Of a stretch of 64,000 nt of DNA, positions 39,736-52,897 are shown one piece after another. The stretch covers positions 682,001 through 746,000 of the forward strand of contig CASHTG010000006.1 of the NCBI GenBank assembly GCA_949357655.1. Direction: 5' to 3'. The stretch comes from Parascedosporium putredinis. Lineage: Eukaryota > Ascomycota > Sordariomycetes > Microascales > Microascaceae. The notes under the pieces were generated by a model. The model did not search any database. It saw nothing but the letters and a program-made list of their open reading frames with translations, and was not told where the DNA came from. The stretch's first letter is position 1; each line of letters starts with the position of its first letter. The translations under genes were made by a program, and so were the position numbers.

Positions 39736-41995
39736 ATGTCCGGTTCGCCATCTCGAGACTCGAAGCCAGACAACCATGCTCTACAGCATCCCAATGGCAC
39801 ACCTCGCTCAACTATTCCCGCATCTCCTCAGCTGATACAGATAGACACTTCGTCCCTCGGACACACGCCTCGACATGCCACCCCTCTCCGAACCTCCTTC
39901 GAAGCCTCTCCAAACACCTCCCCGGAACGCATAACCCTCTCACACGCCGAGTCCCCCATAGCAGCTATCCCACACAACACGCCCAGTTTCGCCCGCGACG
40001 ATAGCTCCCTCGCCGCCGGCCCCAATCGATCCTGCCTCAACCCAAGGCTACCACCCACCGCGAAACCCTCCCAGAACCCCCAGCGGTTCCACGACGAGTA
40101 GCCTCCGCTACTACGGCGCCATCGATATCCCTCAGCCGACGCGGTCTGACTCTACGGAGGACCGAAGGCGCCTTTCTATCGGCAGGACGCTGCATCACAA
40201 GACATCCAACTCAAGCCTTGCTCCTGTGTCAAGGACACCAAGCTTCAAGCGGCCCCTCTCCAGTAGTCTCGGTAGCGCTTCCGGTACCAGCTCGCTCGTG
40301 AACAGCCCCTGATATCCGCCTTGGGAGACGTCACCCCGCTACCCTCGCCGTTGCTCTCTCAGCACTCCCCGGTCCCTGGAGAAGACTTGGCGCCAGCCCT
40401 CCGTCAAGAGAGAGCATGCCTCTTCCCAACGACCCTCACCTAACAGCCAGCCCGCAGAATATTCGCGATGATGGGTCTCCACGTACGCTCCAACACCCCC
40501 TCATACCCGCTCGACACCCACCCCGGCCCGGCATGAGCCGCAATCCACCAGCGGGAGCGGCGGCCCTTCCCACCAGCATCAGCACAGTCGCGGTCGCAGC
40601 ATCAGCGTCTATGTTCCGGACCCTTTGCTAATACCAAAGCGACACGGCACTGTATCTGGCGCGCACCTAACCCCCGGAGAGGTCGAGTCCGCCGAACCAC
40701 ACCTGCGTAGAGAAGCCCATCTCGCAGAGGCCCGCGGTATCACACCCACAATCACGAAACCCCCGACGCCGCCCCTCTGAATCATCGAGGGATACCGAAG
40801 TCGCCGATGCCCCTGCAGATAAGGGCAAACCTAATACATCCGAAATTTTCAAGGCGAGGGACAGATTCGACGGAAAGAAGCGCAAATGGCAGGCCGTCAG
40901 ATTCCTTGGCCAGGGAACCTTCAGCAGGGTCATCCTCGCTACAAGCCAGATAGGCGCTGAAAATAACAACAGTTCTACCAGAAAGTCTGGCGCTCCTACT
41001 CCGACAATGGACCCTGATCGCAAGACCCTCGTTGCTGTCAAAGTGTGCGAGCACGGTCCTCGAGGAGGTGCAAGCGAGGATCGAATCGAGATGAGCTTGA
41101 AGCGTGAGCTCGAGATCATGAAGTGCATTAGGCACCCTTCCCTCGTTCACCTCAAGGCCTGGAGCATCGAGCCTACGCGTGCTCTCCTCGTTCTTAGCTA
41201 TTGCCCAGGCGGTGACTTGTTCGACGTGGCCACCAGTCATCGCGAGTTGCTCGGGCCCTCTCTTTTGAGGAGGATGTTTGCCGAGCTGATTGGGGCGGTC
41301 CAGTATCTGCACAACCAGCTCATCGTCCACAGAGACATCAAGCTTGAGAGTAAGTCCCCACAGAATACCTTGTCTTTCAGGAGAATCATCACCCCTTCAT
41401 ACAAGGGGATGCTAACATTGACCCCGCAGACGTCCTTGTCAACATGCCCGCCTCGGAACTCGCCGACCCCACCATTGATTGGGTCAAGTATCCCCATTCC
41501 GTCATAACTTTGACCGACTTGGGTCTCTCAAGGCGGATCGCAGAAGACGAGAGGCTGGAGACGCGATGTGGATCCGATGACTATGCCGCCCCCGAGGTCA
41601 TCATGGGCCAACCCTACGACGGCCGGGCTACCGACGCGTGGTCCTTGGGCGTCCTTTTATACGCCTTACTTGAGGCACGACTACCCTTTGATCCCGCGCC
41701 CAACATGGGTGACGCGCACCGCATGCGCAGTCGAACAAGCCACCGGATCGCGCGTGTGGAGTGGCGGTGGGCCGAGTATGGTGGAGGTGAGGATGGTGAC
41801 CACGAAGCCGACATTGAAAAGTTCCGGAAAAGAGATCTCGTCGGTGCGATGGAAATTACCGAAGGTCTCCTGAAGCGTGCGCGTAGCCGATGGACCATCG
41901 ACAAACTAGCCAGCTCGCCTTGGGTAGCGGGAGGCATCGACCTTGCTAACGGCGTCACATTCAGAGAAGAGGAAAAGGCGGAAGAGGTTGCCTAA
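39736..41995 (+). CDS. Serine/threonine protein kinase (CAMK-like), N-terminal half broken by frame slips
   Basis: A protein kinase domain (from about residue 385) follows a long Ser/Pro-rich tail, about 726 residues in all after correction. Exons are 39736-41349 and 41430-41995. The 80-bp intron has a GTAAGT donor and a TGCTAAC branch site and splits the catalytic-loop Asn codon. Visible motifs are the glycine loop LGQGTFSRV, the lysine in VAVKVC, the helix-C Glu in LKRELEIM, HRDIKLEN, a DLG in place of DFG, and GSDDYAAPE in the activation segment. All catalytic residues are present, so it should be active. A low-complexity insert sits between the glycine loop and the lysine. The tail reads as coding throughout, but the frame changes five times between about 40020 and 40764, each time at a C or G run. 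I suspect a fungal Prr1/Npr1/HAL-type kinase but cannot assign the subfamily. The start ATG at 39736 follows a CT-rich leader. Confidence 0.87.
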
Positions 41996-42919
41996 TTTCG
42001 TCTCGGTCGTGCCCCGTCCCAAGACCCCAGGGCGAGCCCTCTTGTCGCGTGCCTGTCACCTCACTACGTTTGCCACAGACGTGCACGTCAATCCATGCGA
42101 AACGAGCCGGCTGGGAACCATGCGAGACGATGCATCTAGCCCCAACTGACACGACAGGACATAGGAGAGTCCAATCCATGTCTTCCTTCTTTCCTTCTTA
42201 CTTCTTCTCGTGGTGTTATTTTATTCCTTTTCATCACCCTCGCTCTCCTTTATTCGATTGTACACTATCACATGCATCATTTTTTGGGTTATCCTCCTTT
42301 GACGAGTTGGATAATACCTTTCTTCACTTTGTCCTTCCCTTCTTCACCTTCTCTTCTTCCTATTCTTGGCGAAAGCATTATGAGGCGTGGACTTTCTTTC
42401 TTTATCCTTATTTCTAGCCTTAAGCGTCTAGCCCCGTTCTCTTTCTTCTCCTTCTTGGATCCGAAACTTTCTACTTCCTTCTTCTATCAGAGGCCACGAT
42501 TTGGCCTTGGGGGACATATCTCTGGGAAACTCTGCCTCGCGCCGTTTTGGTATCTCAGCAGACCTCATCTGGGGCGCTGCCCACATCCTTGGTATAGACT
42601 CTTTTTCTTGTCGTTTTGGCTTGTCGACTCATGTGCGCCTTTTTTATTCTTCGTTTTCTTTTTGACCCTTTTCCTCCGTTTTAGAATACCTGTACACTAG
42701 AGAGAACAAACAACACGTAGGAACCGCTTACGATGATAATAATATTTGGACTCGCATCCAATGGCAAGGCCAAGGAAATGACACCATGGGAAGGCATGAA
42801 GAAGGAATCCAAAATCATTATATATATACATCTATTGTTGGAGACGTTAGTCTCTTTTCCTTTTCTCATGTATAATGACGATAGATGGGTAATGCAAGTT
42901 TTGTTAATGTCCCTATAAG

Positions 42920-42951
42920 ATATATATATATATATTATTATATATATATAT
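42920..42951. repeat. TA microsatellite
   Basis: TA repeats are interrupted once by ATTATTA in the middle, making a near-palindromic tract that could form a hairpin. It is about 0.9 kb downstream of the kinase stop codon. Confidence 0.92.
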
Positions 42952-44460
42952 GGATGCCTCTAGATACATAATCATGAGCCATGTGTATGTGTGTCTGGGG
43001 GAAGAAACATTTGAAAGTGCCGTCCAGTCTTGTCTTCAAGGAGAGAGAGAGGGATAGAGAAGGTATATATGTGTCTATGTGTCTATGAAATGAAAGGCGA
43101 TGTCCCTTAAGATGGCTTGGAGTGAAGGGCCGCGCCTGATCCCTCTTGTTGACTCCATAAAGACCATCGCCTGCTAGCCTCGTGATCTGAGGGAGGCTGG
43201 GAAAGAATGGAAATGTGAGTCGGTATTTATGAGGAGCCAGAAGTGACCGAATAGTATTCGGGATCGACCGAATGTGAAGGCCAACTTATCGGCCAAGAGA
43301 GGTTCCAGCCACATTCCATCTTCTATCTTCACATAATGTCTTGACGCTAGGGAAAGGGGGGTTTTTTTTTTTTGTTGAATTTCTTTTGGGTTTTGGGTTT
43401 TGAGCTCCACGATCATGGAGATTTCATCAATATAAGGCTAAACATGTCAGCCTAGCGAGGAGGCAGCTGGTAGAAGGGACCATCCTCCCAGGATAGCCAT
43501 TTCACCACCTCGGTCTTAGTCGGCCTCAGGTTGGTCGTCCTACTATTCGGTCTGCCCGGTGAGAGAATCCAGTGAGGGGGAAATATGGCGGGACGTCTAG
43601 GGATCTAGGGTCAGGTACAGAATCTTGGTTTACATCCGGAATTCATCAAATGGTTTTCAAGCATCAATCACTGCTCCTTTGGCTGTGGAGGTCAAAAGAC
43701 CCTGGTGCGAAGGAGGGAAAACAGTCCAAAACCTTGAGCGGGAAGGGTGAGAGCGATTAGAGTGGGGGCATGCCAGAGCGCGGAAGGCTTTGTCACCGAA
43801 GGGGGCGTTATTGGGACCATCAAATCACTGTTATCGCCCAAGTCTTTGCTATCTTGCCCTGTGCCTCGATGATAATGCTTCTGGTCCCCTGTAGAGTGGA
43901 GACACATATCCTCGTAGCTTGCAGCTTGGGGGAGGGGGGAACTGCCTCCCAAAGAAGAAGGTGGGAGAGCGGGAAGCAAGGGGAGAGACCCTGCTCTTCT
44001 TCTGTTTCTTCTTTGACCCTCTCCCGGGGTCTCTTTCGGGGCCCGCCGCTCTCCTCTTTGTGCCTGTCGGGGGACGTGTCGTGATGGGTGAGATAATACA
44101 GGGGCTCTTCTCGAGAGGAAGGGGGAGGTAACAGGGTGGGGCGTGCGGGGATGGCGAGCTGAGAAAGGTTAGGCTTCTATCATGAGACGAGCTACGGGGA
44201 ACTTTTTGCAAAAGAAGAAATCGAATGCGAAAGGAAAAGGAAAACCCCCTGAAAAAGGCCAAGCGGGAAGGAGAGTTTGCATATAATTGCTCTCCGTTAT
44301 AATGCGACACATGCTCGCAGGAGAGGTGATTTGAGCTCACCGTGCGTTTGAGGGCGCCTTGCGTGATAGCAGCTGGGTGTTATCATGCGGGACTTGGGAG
44401 TGTTTTGGGGAGTTGTCTCCGGCGATACGAGAAGGGTCCTGGTGTCGGATACAACACACC

Positions 44461-44475
44461 TTTTTTTTTTTTTTT
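44461..44475. repeat. Poly-T tract, 15 bases
   Basis: A run of 15 T is followed a few bases later by a second run of 8 T, in gene-free DNA. Confidence 0.9.
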
Positions 44476-45191
44476 GGAATCTTTTTTTTGAGGCTCTGCG
44501 ACGGCGGCGAATTGGACGCCTTTGATTAGCTTCCACTCAATTGTAATATCAAAGCCTCCATCTTCCTGCTGGAAGGCGAGGGAATGCTCCCCCTTTGCTA
44601 GCCCGAGGCCCCTTCTTCGAGAATGGGTCTAATACCAGGGATTCCTTCGCATAATCCTGAAGTGTATTAACCAAATCCACTGGCTCCTTCGCAGGAACAA
44701 CCGCGCGCGTGCGCGCTGAATGATCGAGCCCCACCACGAACGCGTGCGAGAAGGGCAAAAGTTGATATCGGGATCCATCTGTGGATCAACCTCGGTATAG
44801 TAGATTGCATCCAGTAGATATCAAATGGGTCCAATGGAGGTTTGGAATTTTGCAATGGTGTTTTTATAGGGTATTCGGCATACCGTCCCGGCGTGCCTCC
44901 CTATAGGGAAAGAATGTTAATTCAGCCAAGCTTGTGGTATCCATCCGCGCCTCCAGAAGTATATGACTCATTTTCCATATTCAATGTTGCTTCTAATATT
45001 ATTCCTTCCCATCTTTGCCCTTTCTCCACACCCAGTACTCTCAATAACATATAAGCCTATATGATACCTCTTGAATTTCAAGCCCCCACATAGGCCCCCG
45101 TTTTAGGAGAAGAAGAGAAAGGTTTTATAAGGCTAGTAATTCGACAGTGAATTCGAACAGAAAGCACATCTGCTCAACAAAGTGATACCCA

Positions 45192-45263
45192 AGCATTGTA
45201 GCTCAGGGGTAGAGCACTGGGCTCATAACCCAGGGGACCTAGGATCGAAACCTAGCAATGCTA
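45192..45263 (+). tRNA. Initiator tRNA-Met (CAT), copy 1
   Basis: The 72-base sequence folds into a full cloverleaf. The acceptor stem is AGCATTG with CAATGCT, the D stem GCTC/GAGC, the anticodon stem CTGGG/CCCAG with loop CTCATAA (anticodon CAT), and the T stem CTAGG/CCTAG with loop ATCGAAA. Three features mark it as the cytoplasmic initiator rather than the elongator: the A1:U72 pair, three G:C pairs under the anticodon loop, and the A54/A60 T loop (AUCGAAA). There is no intron, and CCA is not encoded. Internal promoters are visible (A box TAGCTCAGGGG, B box GGATCGAAACC). The D arm looks more like that of a typical elongator tRNA than the usual fungal initiator D arm. An identical copy lies at 59430-59501 on the other strand. 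Confidence 0.93.
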
Positions 45264-45269
45264 TAAAGG

Positions 45270-45276
45270 TTTTTTT
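45270..45276 (+). terminator. Pol III terminator of tRNA-Met copy 1
   Basis: A run of seven T starts seven bases after the tRNA 3' end, the standard RNA polymerase III stop signal. Confidence 0.85.
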
Positions 45277-47760
45277 CTTCTTTGCTCCCTTCTTCAACCT
45301 CATATAGTTATCTACCACTTCTAGATTTTGTTCCTCTCTTCGCATACACTCTCCTCTAAACCTTCAACTTTTCAAGACCCTAGTGCTCTCCCTTATTTCC
45401 TTTTAAACCCGAAGTTTCAAGTTTCATTTCTCATGTGTCCTCGATATCACCAGGAAACGCGATATCTTCGAAACCACTCTGATAAGATGTTTTGTTTTCT
45501 TTTCGATTTGACCCTCGATCCCGGCCCTACCTTTCTGTTGTTGCACTGCTTCTTTCGTTTCTCTTGCTTTTGTCTCTCCCTCTCCTTCCATATCCTCTCT
45601 TATGCAGTATTTAGCGTCTCACTCCCTACGAAGCCCTTATCTCGAGGTGCACGCAGCACGAGTCAAGTGGCCACTGTGAAACCAAGCTTACACGTGTCGA
45701 GACTTTACTACTTCATCCATAGGTTTGGTTCTCGTTCTCCTAACCCCCCCAAAGTGATGAGAAGGAAGAAAAGAGAAAGAGGAAAGGAAACAGGATTAAG
45801 AAGCGGAGGCAAAAGCATACACCCTCAGTCCCTTTCGGAGGAAAAGAAAAAAATGAGAGAAGGAAAAAAATTAAACAGACAACCGTTATATCAATCTCTA
45901 TACTGGATTTGCTCTTCTTGACCAAACCTACAAAGGCTGTAATAAAGGTTGTAAACCTAATCACTTCAATGTCTTCAAGACCTTTGAAGTGCATCAACTT
46001 CGCATCCGTGCCCCCACGCCTATATCTATAAGAAGCTTATAGGGAACCCGCACATTCATCATCTGAGGAGGCAGTTGAGGTAAAAACCTAGACATCGAAT
46101 CTCGAGAACCTCCAAGGAGATGATGTAAGAGAAAAAGCAAGCATAAGGACGAACTCCATAAGACATCATTGATCTTTACACCCCCTCTTTCCTCTAAAAC
46201 AACCTCATGAAGGAGGAAAAAGGAAAAATGAAAGGCAAGAAGAGAAAAACAAAATAAAGGAGAAAATGTATAGAAGAAAGGCTTTGCTATTATTAATGAC
46301 ATCATCGGCAATTGATGGCGAGTCTCGGATATTAGCTTCCTAGGCGTTTAGTATGCTCATTTTCTACCACTATCGCGCAAGTTGCTTAGAATGCCTACCA
46401 TGGCTTAAGCCCCGTCGGAGAAGGTCGAAAGAAGAAGAAAAGGATAAATACGAAGTTGTGGACGCACGAGCTCTCTCGGATCCGAGGCCGTCGCCTTGCG
46501 CATAGTCACATCATAGCATGGCATCGCCGTCTATAATAGCCAAGCCAAGAAGAACAAAATAGGAAAAAGGAGCAGGGACCAAGATGGGAGTGTCAGATGT
46601 GAGTGCTCAAGCCACGGCCCGTGGTGCTGCTGTCATTTCGTTGCCCCAATTGCCCGAAACCTTCATCCTTCCTTTGCTTTTTCTTCCCGAATGGCACAAC
46701 GAGGACTGCCGAGGTTCGAATCAAGGCAAAGACAGTGTCTTGGAGCGACCCGAAGGCGTTCGTGGCAGATCGAGAGACGACAGGCTTGAAACATGACTAA
46801 AAAGCAAAATGATTTCGAAGGAAGAAAGCAAAAAGCAACCATGAGGAAAAAATCAGCCTAGCAACGGGTTTGCTGGCTGCCTTAAAGGCGGTGAAAATCG
46901 AACGCAAGCCATGAGAGTCAGATAAAACAATGACGAGGTGGATGGTGACGAGGCCTAAAGAGAAAGACAAAAGAAACGAGGGAGAAAAACTAAACCCGAC
47001 GCTGGTCGAGCTCATGAGCCTTGCTTATTGCGTGCCTCGGAGCCGCCAAGTCACATCCGGCCCGGGATTCGTGCCGGATTCGAGCAAGAGGCGGCTTGGC
47101 AAGCCTTGCCCCTTGACCCCGGAGACGCCCGTGGCATTCTACCGGAGCCCCGAAGCCAAAAAACCAAACTCGGCATCCATAGGTGTAGTAGCGGCCAAAA
47201 AGAAAGAAAGAATACGAGAGAGATAAAGACAGCATCAGTGCGTGTTGAACGCGACGATGTGACAGCCGAGTTTGCATTACGAGGATAGAAATTGACCGTA
47301 GTGACGGCTAGCGAGTATTGATTACGAGCACTACATGTAATCGAGAAGAAGGACAAGAAAGGAAAACGCTTCGCTGCTTACTAGAGGTGTTCCACGACAA
47401 GTGGCTTTTGTTCTAGCACACGTTGCGCACAGCCAGCTCCTCCCCCAGTTGACGCGTAATACTGTGTCATATGGCGAGAGGGACTGGGGAAAAAAGCAAT
47501 GGCAAAAACGAGATAACAACGGTCCGCCCCATCCCCATGTGAAGCTGGGGGAGCTGATGTGATTACAATGGATAGATGGACCTGCCAGCAGCGAGCAAGC
47601 CATCTTCAAGTCTATTTACGGCTGGAAGCGGTGGAGCTGGAGTCATTCAAGAGGAGTATTATGGGGTTTCCTAATTGTGATTGGAGGGCCTTTCTCCCGA
47701 GGGAGCAAAGATCGACAGAATCAAAGACTTTGGCCCCCTCTTGTCGCTCTCCCATTGATC

Positions 47761-47775
47761 TTTTTTTTTTTTTTT
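47761..47775. repeat. Poly-T tract, 15 bases
   Basis: A run of 15 T is followed directly by a G-rich stretch (GGCGGGGGCAAGGGGG). No gene surrounds it. Confidence 0.9.
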
Positions 47776-50700
47776 GGCGGGGGCAAGGGGGCAAGGGGAG
47801 CAATCCGAGTCGCGGCCTGGGGCATGTGCACCCGGGCCGCACCGCCTCATTGCTCGGCTGTGAGATGACGGGGCTCTGCGATCTATGGATGCCTTCGATC
47901 TTCGATACCCACTTAGCTGGCCCTGTGGCGCTGGCATCCATGAGCGGATGTTGTATGTGTGTGAGGAGGCGAACGCCTCTGTTGTACGAAGTAGGAGAAC
48001 CAGCAAGTGTGGGTATTAGTGTCAAGATGGATGGATGCACCGGGGCTAAGGGGTGATCGCCAACTGCGGGCCAGGGGACAACGTCAATGAGTACCAGCAA
48101 GTAGGCCCTCGGTAGAGAAAGGGAGGGGAAGGCATTTCAGCATGTTTCGGGAAGACTGTGATGATGTGATTGTTATTCAATTCGTTAGCTTGTTAGCTTC
48201 GGTCTCACGACCGGCGCCGTCCAAAGCCGTTCGATGGCGGCGTTCTTCAAAGACGTTGAAAGGGGTGGGGGAGGGTGTGTGGGGAAGGGGGATTGAGATT
48301 GGAACCGCGACATGGCGAATCAATTCGTCCCCATGCGCCGCGTTGAGGGCAAATAGGGAGAGCGAGCTGAGAAGGTGCGCGATAGCAAGCAGGTGGACGT
48401 GTAGATGTACTTTGTTCTTCGCGCAAAGAAACAGAGGATGACTGAGATTCTGCGACGAAGGAGTTAGAACCCTTAGTTGATTAGAGGATTCAACACCTAG
48501 TGCTCGCCTTGCTAGTGTAATATTCGCCCTTATCGTCAATGGATGATCGATCAAAGAGGAAAGAGAGTGCTGGTAGTAAGAGGGGATTGAAGGCCCCCAA
48601 AAGAATTAGAAAAAGAAAAAAAGTTCGGTCATCCACACCAGTTGATTGGTGACCTGGCGCCTTGTCGATGTCTTGCTTTTCGCGCTAGATGGATCATCCG
48701 TCGACCTGCCGTTTCAAGAAGGAGATGGGTTGAATTTCCTGAATCAACAGAATGGCGAGGAGGAATCATGCACTGATTGGCTTACTCAGGTCGAGGTGGG
48801 TGGTCTGGTCTGTCCATGGAACGTCCTGAGCGGCGAGAGAGAGCACTTGAGAGATGAAGGGAGAGAAATCAAACTCTCCCAGTGCGACAAAAACATTGAT
48901 CCATTGTGATTTGGCCTTCACCTGTTTCTTCGCTCACAGCTTTGAAGATGCTCACACGACGTGAGTGGTGGACGATTCGCTCTTGGTCTGGTTAGAGGTC
49001 CGCAACCCCATGCAGGCCCATCATTTCCCACATTCAGGCAGCTACAGATCATCCAGGCCAATAGGCCCCAAGTAGAGGTGCTTGGGCCCTATGTGTTCTA
49101 GCGGTTGTGAAGATTGAACAAGCCCCTCTGATTTAAAAGGGAAAAGAAAAGATCGTATTATCGCGAGCTTGTCGATCGATGAAGTAATCACACCTTGAGA
49201 AAAAAACCAACGGCAATACGGGGGGCTATATTCTCGAGAAGGCCCCATAGTGGTGATAGTGCCATCCGTTGCAACAGCGCCGGAGACGCACGCATGGGCT
49301 CATCACAAGACCATGCAGAAAGGACGCTCTTGGCACCGCCCCTCTCCGAAACGGATAAAGCCCAATTGATAGAGACGTGAAAGGAGTGCGGGGGGACAGT
49401 ATCAAGGAAAGCGAGAGGAAGGTCCAGATGAAAGGGGAGGAGGGGAAACAAGAAGAAGAGAAAGAACGAAAAGAAGAAGTAAACTGCCCCAGACATTACT
49501 GCGAGTGCCATAGTCCTCCTCGCTTGCACACGGAAGTGGGGTTTCTGCAAATATGAGAAAAAAGGCGCCGGCGAACGCTTGCTCCCTCGAACGCGCCGGC
49601 GAGGGACGGCTGGCAACATCTTGCGATGAGCTCGTCGTCTTTTTGCGCTCGCGGATGTCACCTGGGGTTGGACTCGCTTGCCTCAACTTGCTGACCTGGT
49701 TTTGTGCGTAATGCCTTAGTCAAGCCCATCCGTCCCCCGTTTCCCTCGGGAACTCGTTAATCTCCTCGTTCTTTCGAGAAGTCTGGGAGAGATATAGTGG
49801 CCTTCCCCTCATTGACCGTTGGACACATATTGTGTGACTGAACCAGCCGATGGTGCTCCAGGCCCGGGCTTTGGTGAGCCCATGTTCCCCTTCCGTGGGG
49901 CGGCCGAGCTGTAACGTGTAATGGGCATGGTCGGCACGTCTCTTGCATCCCGCCTCAATATAACTTGGAAAAGGAGGGAGAGGGCTGCTATGTACAGGTA
50001 GGACCCACCTCTTTTCTCCATGGTAAAAGGTAGAAGTCGGAATCTGGGGTGTCCTGGTCATGGATGAAGCGTCTTCGCTTGCGATGACCTTACACAATGG
50101 GTGGCCTTTTGAGGTGGGGGAGAGTTGTCGAGACATATGGGCCGTGCCATCTTGCAGTCTTGCATTTCATAATAGCATTGTATACGCTGACGTTGTGTGC
50201 ATCTCCCCACGAATCCAAACACCTTTCATTGTCTGCAGTGGCCACCCGCCTAATCCCACCGGACCATTATTGCCAGCTGTCTGTCTTGATATGAGGGTGA
50301 TGTGTTGATCAAGGAAACAGCTGACGCCCTGGCTATCTCAGCTGTGTGCGGCGCGCACCCTCAGACTGGATCGCATTGGGGCTTCGCGAAGCAACATACT
50401 CCCAGCGGGGTCCCGGACGAATAACTTCCTCATCCTCCTTGCACCCTATTAATTGCTCCAGGATCTTGCTGGGTGGTAGCTTCGCCAAGGGAAGTGAACG
50501 GACCCGACCCGAAACCAGTGCCCAGATTGCCAGCGAATGGAAGGAGGACCATGAGAGTGAACAATGAGCATCACTTTGATGCCTGTCATCATTCTTGCTT
50601 GGGTTGCGCGAACCTCCTATTTTACCCCCAGTTTTTCCCCACAGCAGTTCTCGGTCAAATTCACAAGTAGCGCCCGCTCGGCGCATTTCGACGCCACCTC

Positions 50701-52897
50701 AGGAAGCCCTCCCATTCGTCAACCAGACGCCTGGCCGTCGAATGTAACGATGCATTCCCGACTTTGCATCGCCTTCTCTTTGGGCGTGGCCTGGGTCTCC
50801 CGTGTTCACCACCACCACCTCAATCCTTCTCGAGGCAAAGAGCCTCTCCATTCTCAGGCCTGCATTATCAAAGAGGCGTTTGCCCCCGCTGGAGACCGAA
50901 GTACCTTACACAAGTCAAGTCAGTGGTGTCAAATGCTACAAGTACTCGAATTGGGGACGATCCCTGATAGTGTTCTCGATCAAAGAGTATCAGTTGTCGT
51001 CGCCCTTTGCGACTCACTTGGCGAATCAGGACCTTCAATCTAGCCAAAGGAGCTTGGGGTGGTACATAGGCAATACTTGTACTTATCCTCCTCTATTCTT
51101 GAGTCAAGTTGTTTTTCGGGAGTAAACTGGAAGAGGCGTATCTTGTGGCTTGCTTCTTCACTCCCGTCGCTGGTCTCAATGTCGATTGGTGGCGTGGCGA
51201 GGACACAAGATGCGAACATACAGGGCTCGAGGCGGGAACCTTGAATAATGAAAATGAAAAATAAAATGAAATAAATACACGCTTCACATTTCCTTCTTCT
51301 TCTCTTCTTCCCAGGTTCTGCTCTTCCTATTCATGAGACATGGCTGTTTGGGCGTTGAAAGACGGGCCTGCTCCCCGGCTTTGAGTTTGGAGAATTGACC
51401 AAAACTGGAGCCGAAGGGAAGGGTGAGACAGTGCCTAATCCCAATTGGATTTGGTAGGGTGAAGATGCTGGAAAAGTGGACTCTGAAGAGTCGGGTCCCT
51501 CAATCGTGTGCTGGAGAGGGACATTGGGGGTTTGGGAGAGGGCAGTCAGCGCAACGCAGTGGATTTGTGTTGTGAGGAAGAACAATGGGGTGTGGTGGCG
51601 GGTGGGCACGGGGGAAGGGCCCATATTGGCTTGCCCGGCGTGGATAATTAGACGAGGAACTTTTGTCAGGTGCAGGACGGACCCGGACGCTATCCCAAGT
51701 CAACGTCAATCAAGTACCGTGAATGTACTTTGGCTTAACGCCGAATTAGCTAACAAGGTTTCGTACCTGGTGAGGTACCTCGATTCCTCTCTTTGCCCAC
51801 TTTTTGGCATATCTCCTTCGTACCTTTTCTCTTTTGGAATCGGCGCCGAACGTGTCCCCTGCCCTGTGGCACTTGCATCGGAATGGCTTGCTTTTTCTTC
51901 TACGTGCGAAGAGAACCCTGGCTAGCTTGCCCATCATCTGGATCACATTTTTGCCCCTCCAGAACGCCTTCCTCGGCACAAGCAGATTTCGTTGGGTGGG
52001 TTTTCTCTCGCTGTATCTTCTGCGGGTATTAGGGGACAGCCCTGGAGCAGACGCTCTGGTATTAATGGATAATATTATAATATCATTATTTTGTCCCTGC
52101 CTCTGTAAAGCTATATCAATTCCGCTTGCCTAAAATGATTGTCCAATTCGAATATCTAGCAATGCTTGCCCTATTTTATCAGCTCGCAGGAAGGGGTTGG
52201 ATTGATAGAGGGTGCGATTGCCGCATTGCAGGTATGCATCCGCGGATTGCGAAAGGTCGCGGTTGTATTCTGGGCTCCTCCTTCTCCATCTAACAAGAGT
52301 GTATTCATACGGATCTGGCTAATGTGAAATAGGCCGGCCATTGTGCACAGCTGTTACAAGTTGCCTTGCCTCATTGTATCAATGGTTCAATGGCTCTGTC
52401 CCATCCCCTAATCCCCCACTGGTTGACGTTCAATGTAATGTTGTGTGAGTGCTGTTTTCTTCTTCCGTCTTCCTCAGGTCTCCCCCTACCCCTTTCCCTG
52501 TAGTCCGTGCTTAGTAGTTTCTGTACTCTAATGTTATGAGAGGAAGGCGGCTGTAGGAGAAAGCGTTCGGGCGCTGACGGTGCGGTGCATCCACGAATAT
52601 GCGATTGTTCGTCTCTCCTCTCGCATATTATTATCATATTGACTCCATTCGATATCCACCCACCACATGTCAGCGATCGTCTCATAACAGCAAGTGGCCC
52701 CTTCCTTTTCCTTTTGGTATGTTTGCCCATCTGGGGCTTGTCTGATTGGAGCACCGCCAATCACATCAGAGGGCATGTTTGACAAGTTCGAGACGGCTTG
52801 TCACCTCCTCCCGAACTCCCTTTATTTGAAGCCCTTGAATTGTTCCTCTTGGAAAGCAAGTCGCTTTTGTTCTGGCCCCAAGCTTTTTCTTTCTTTC

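Larger units (their letters stand above)
41996..45191. other. Intergenic region between kinase gene and first tRNA
   Basis: The first few hundred bases are T-rich and probably form the kinase 3' UTR. After that there is a TA-rich microsatellite (42920-42951) and a 15-base T run (44461-44475). I see no supported gene. Confidence 0.55.

Noticed and set aside
42920..42951. TA tract as a possible centromeric or RIP-affected sequence
   Set aside because: Only 32 bases long, and the flanks have normal composition. It is a simple microsatellite.
49188..49661. 157-codon minus-strand frame with a hydrophobic stretch
   Set aside because: The hydrophobic part is the complement of a GAAGAAGA-type purine tract. 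Nothing conserved on either side.
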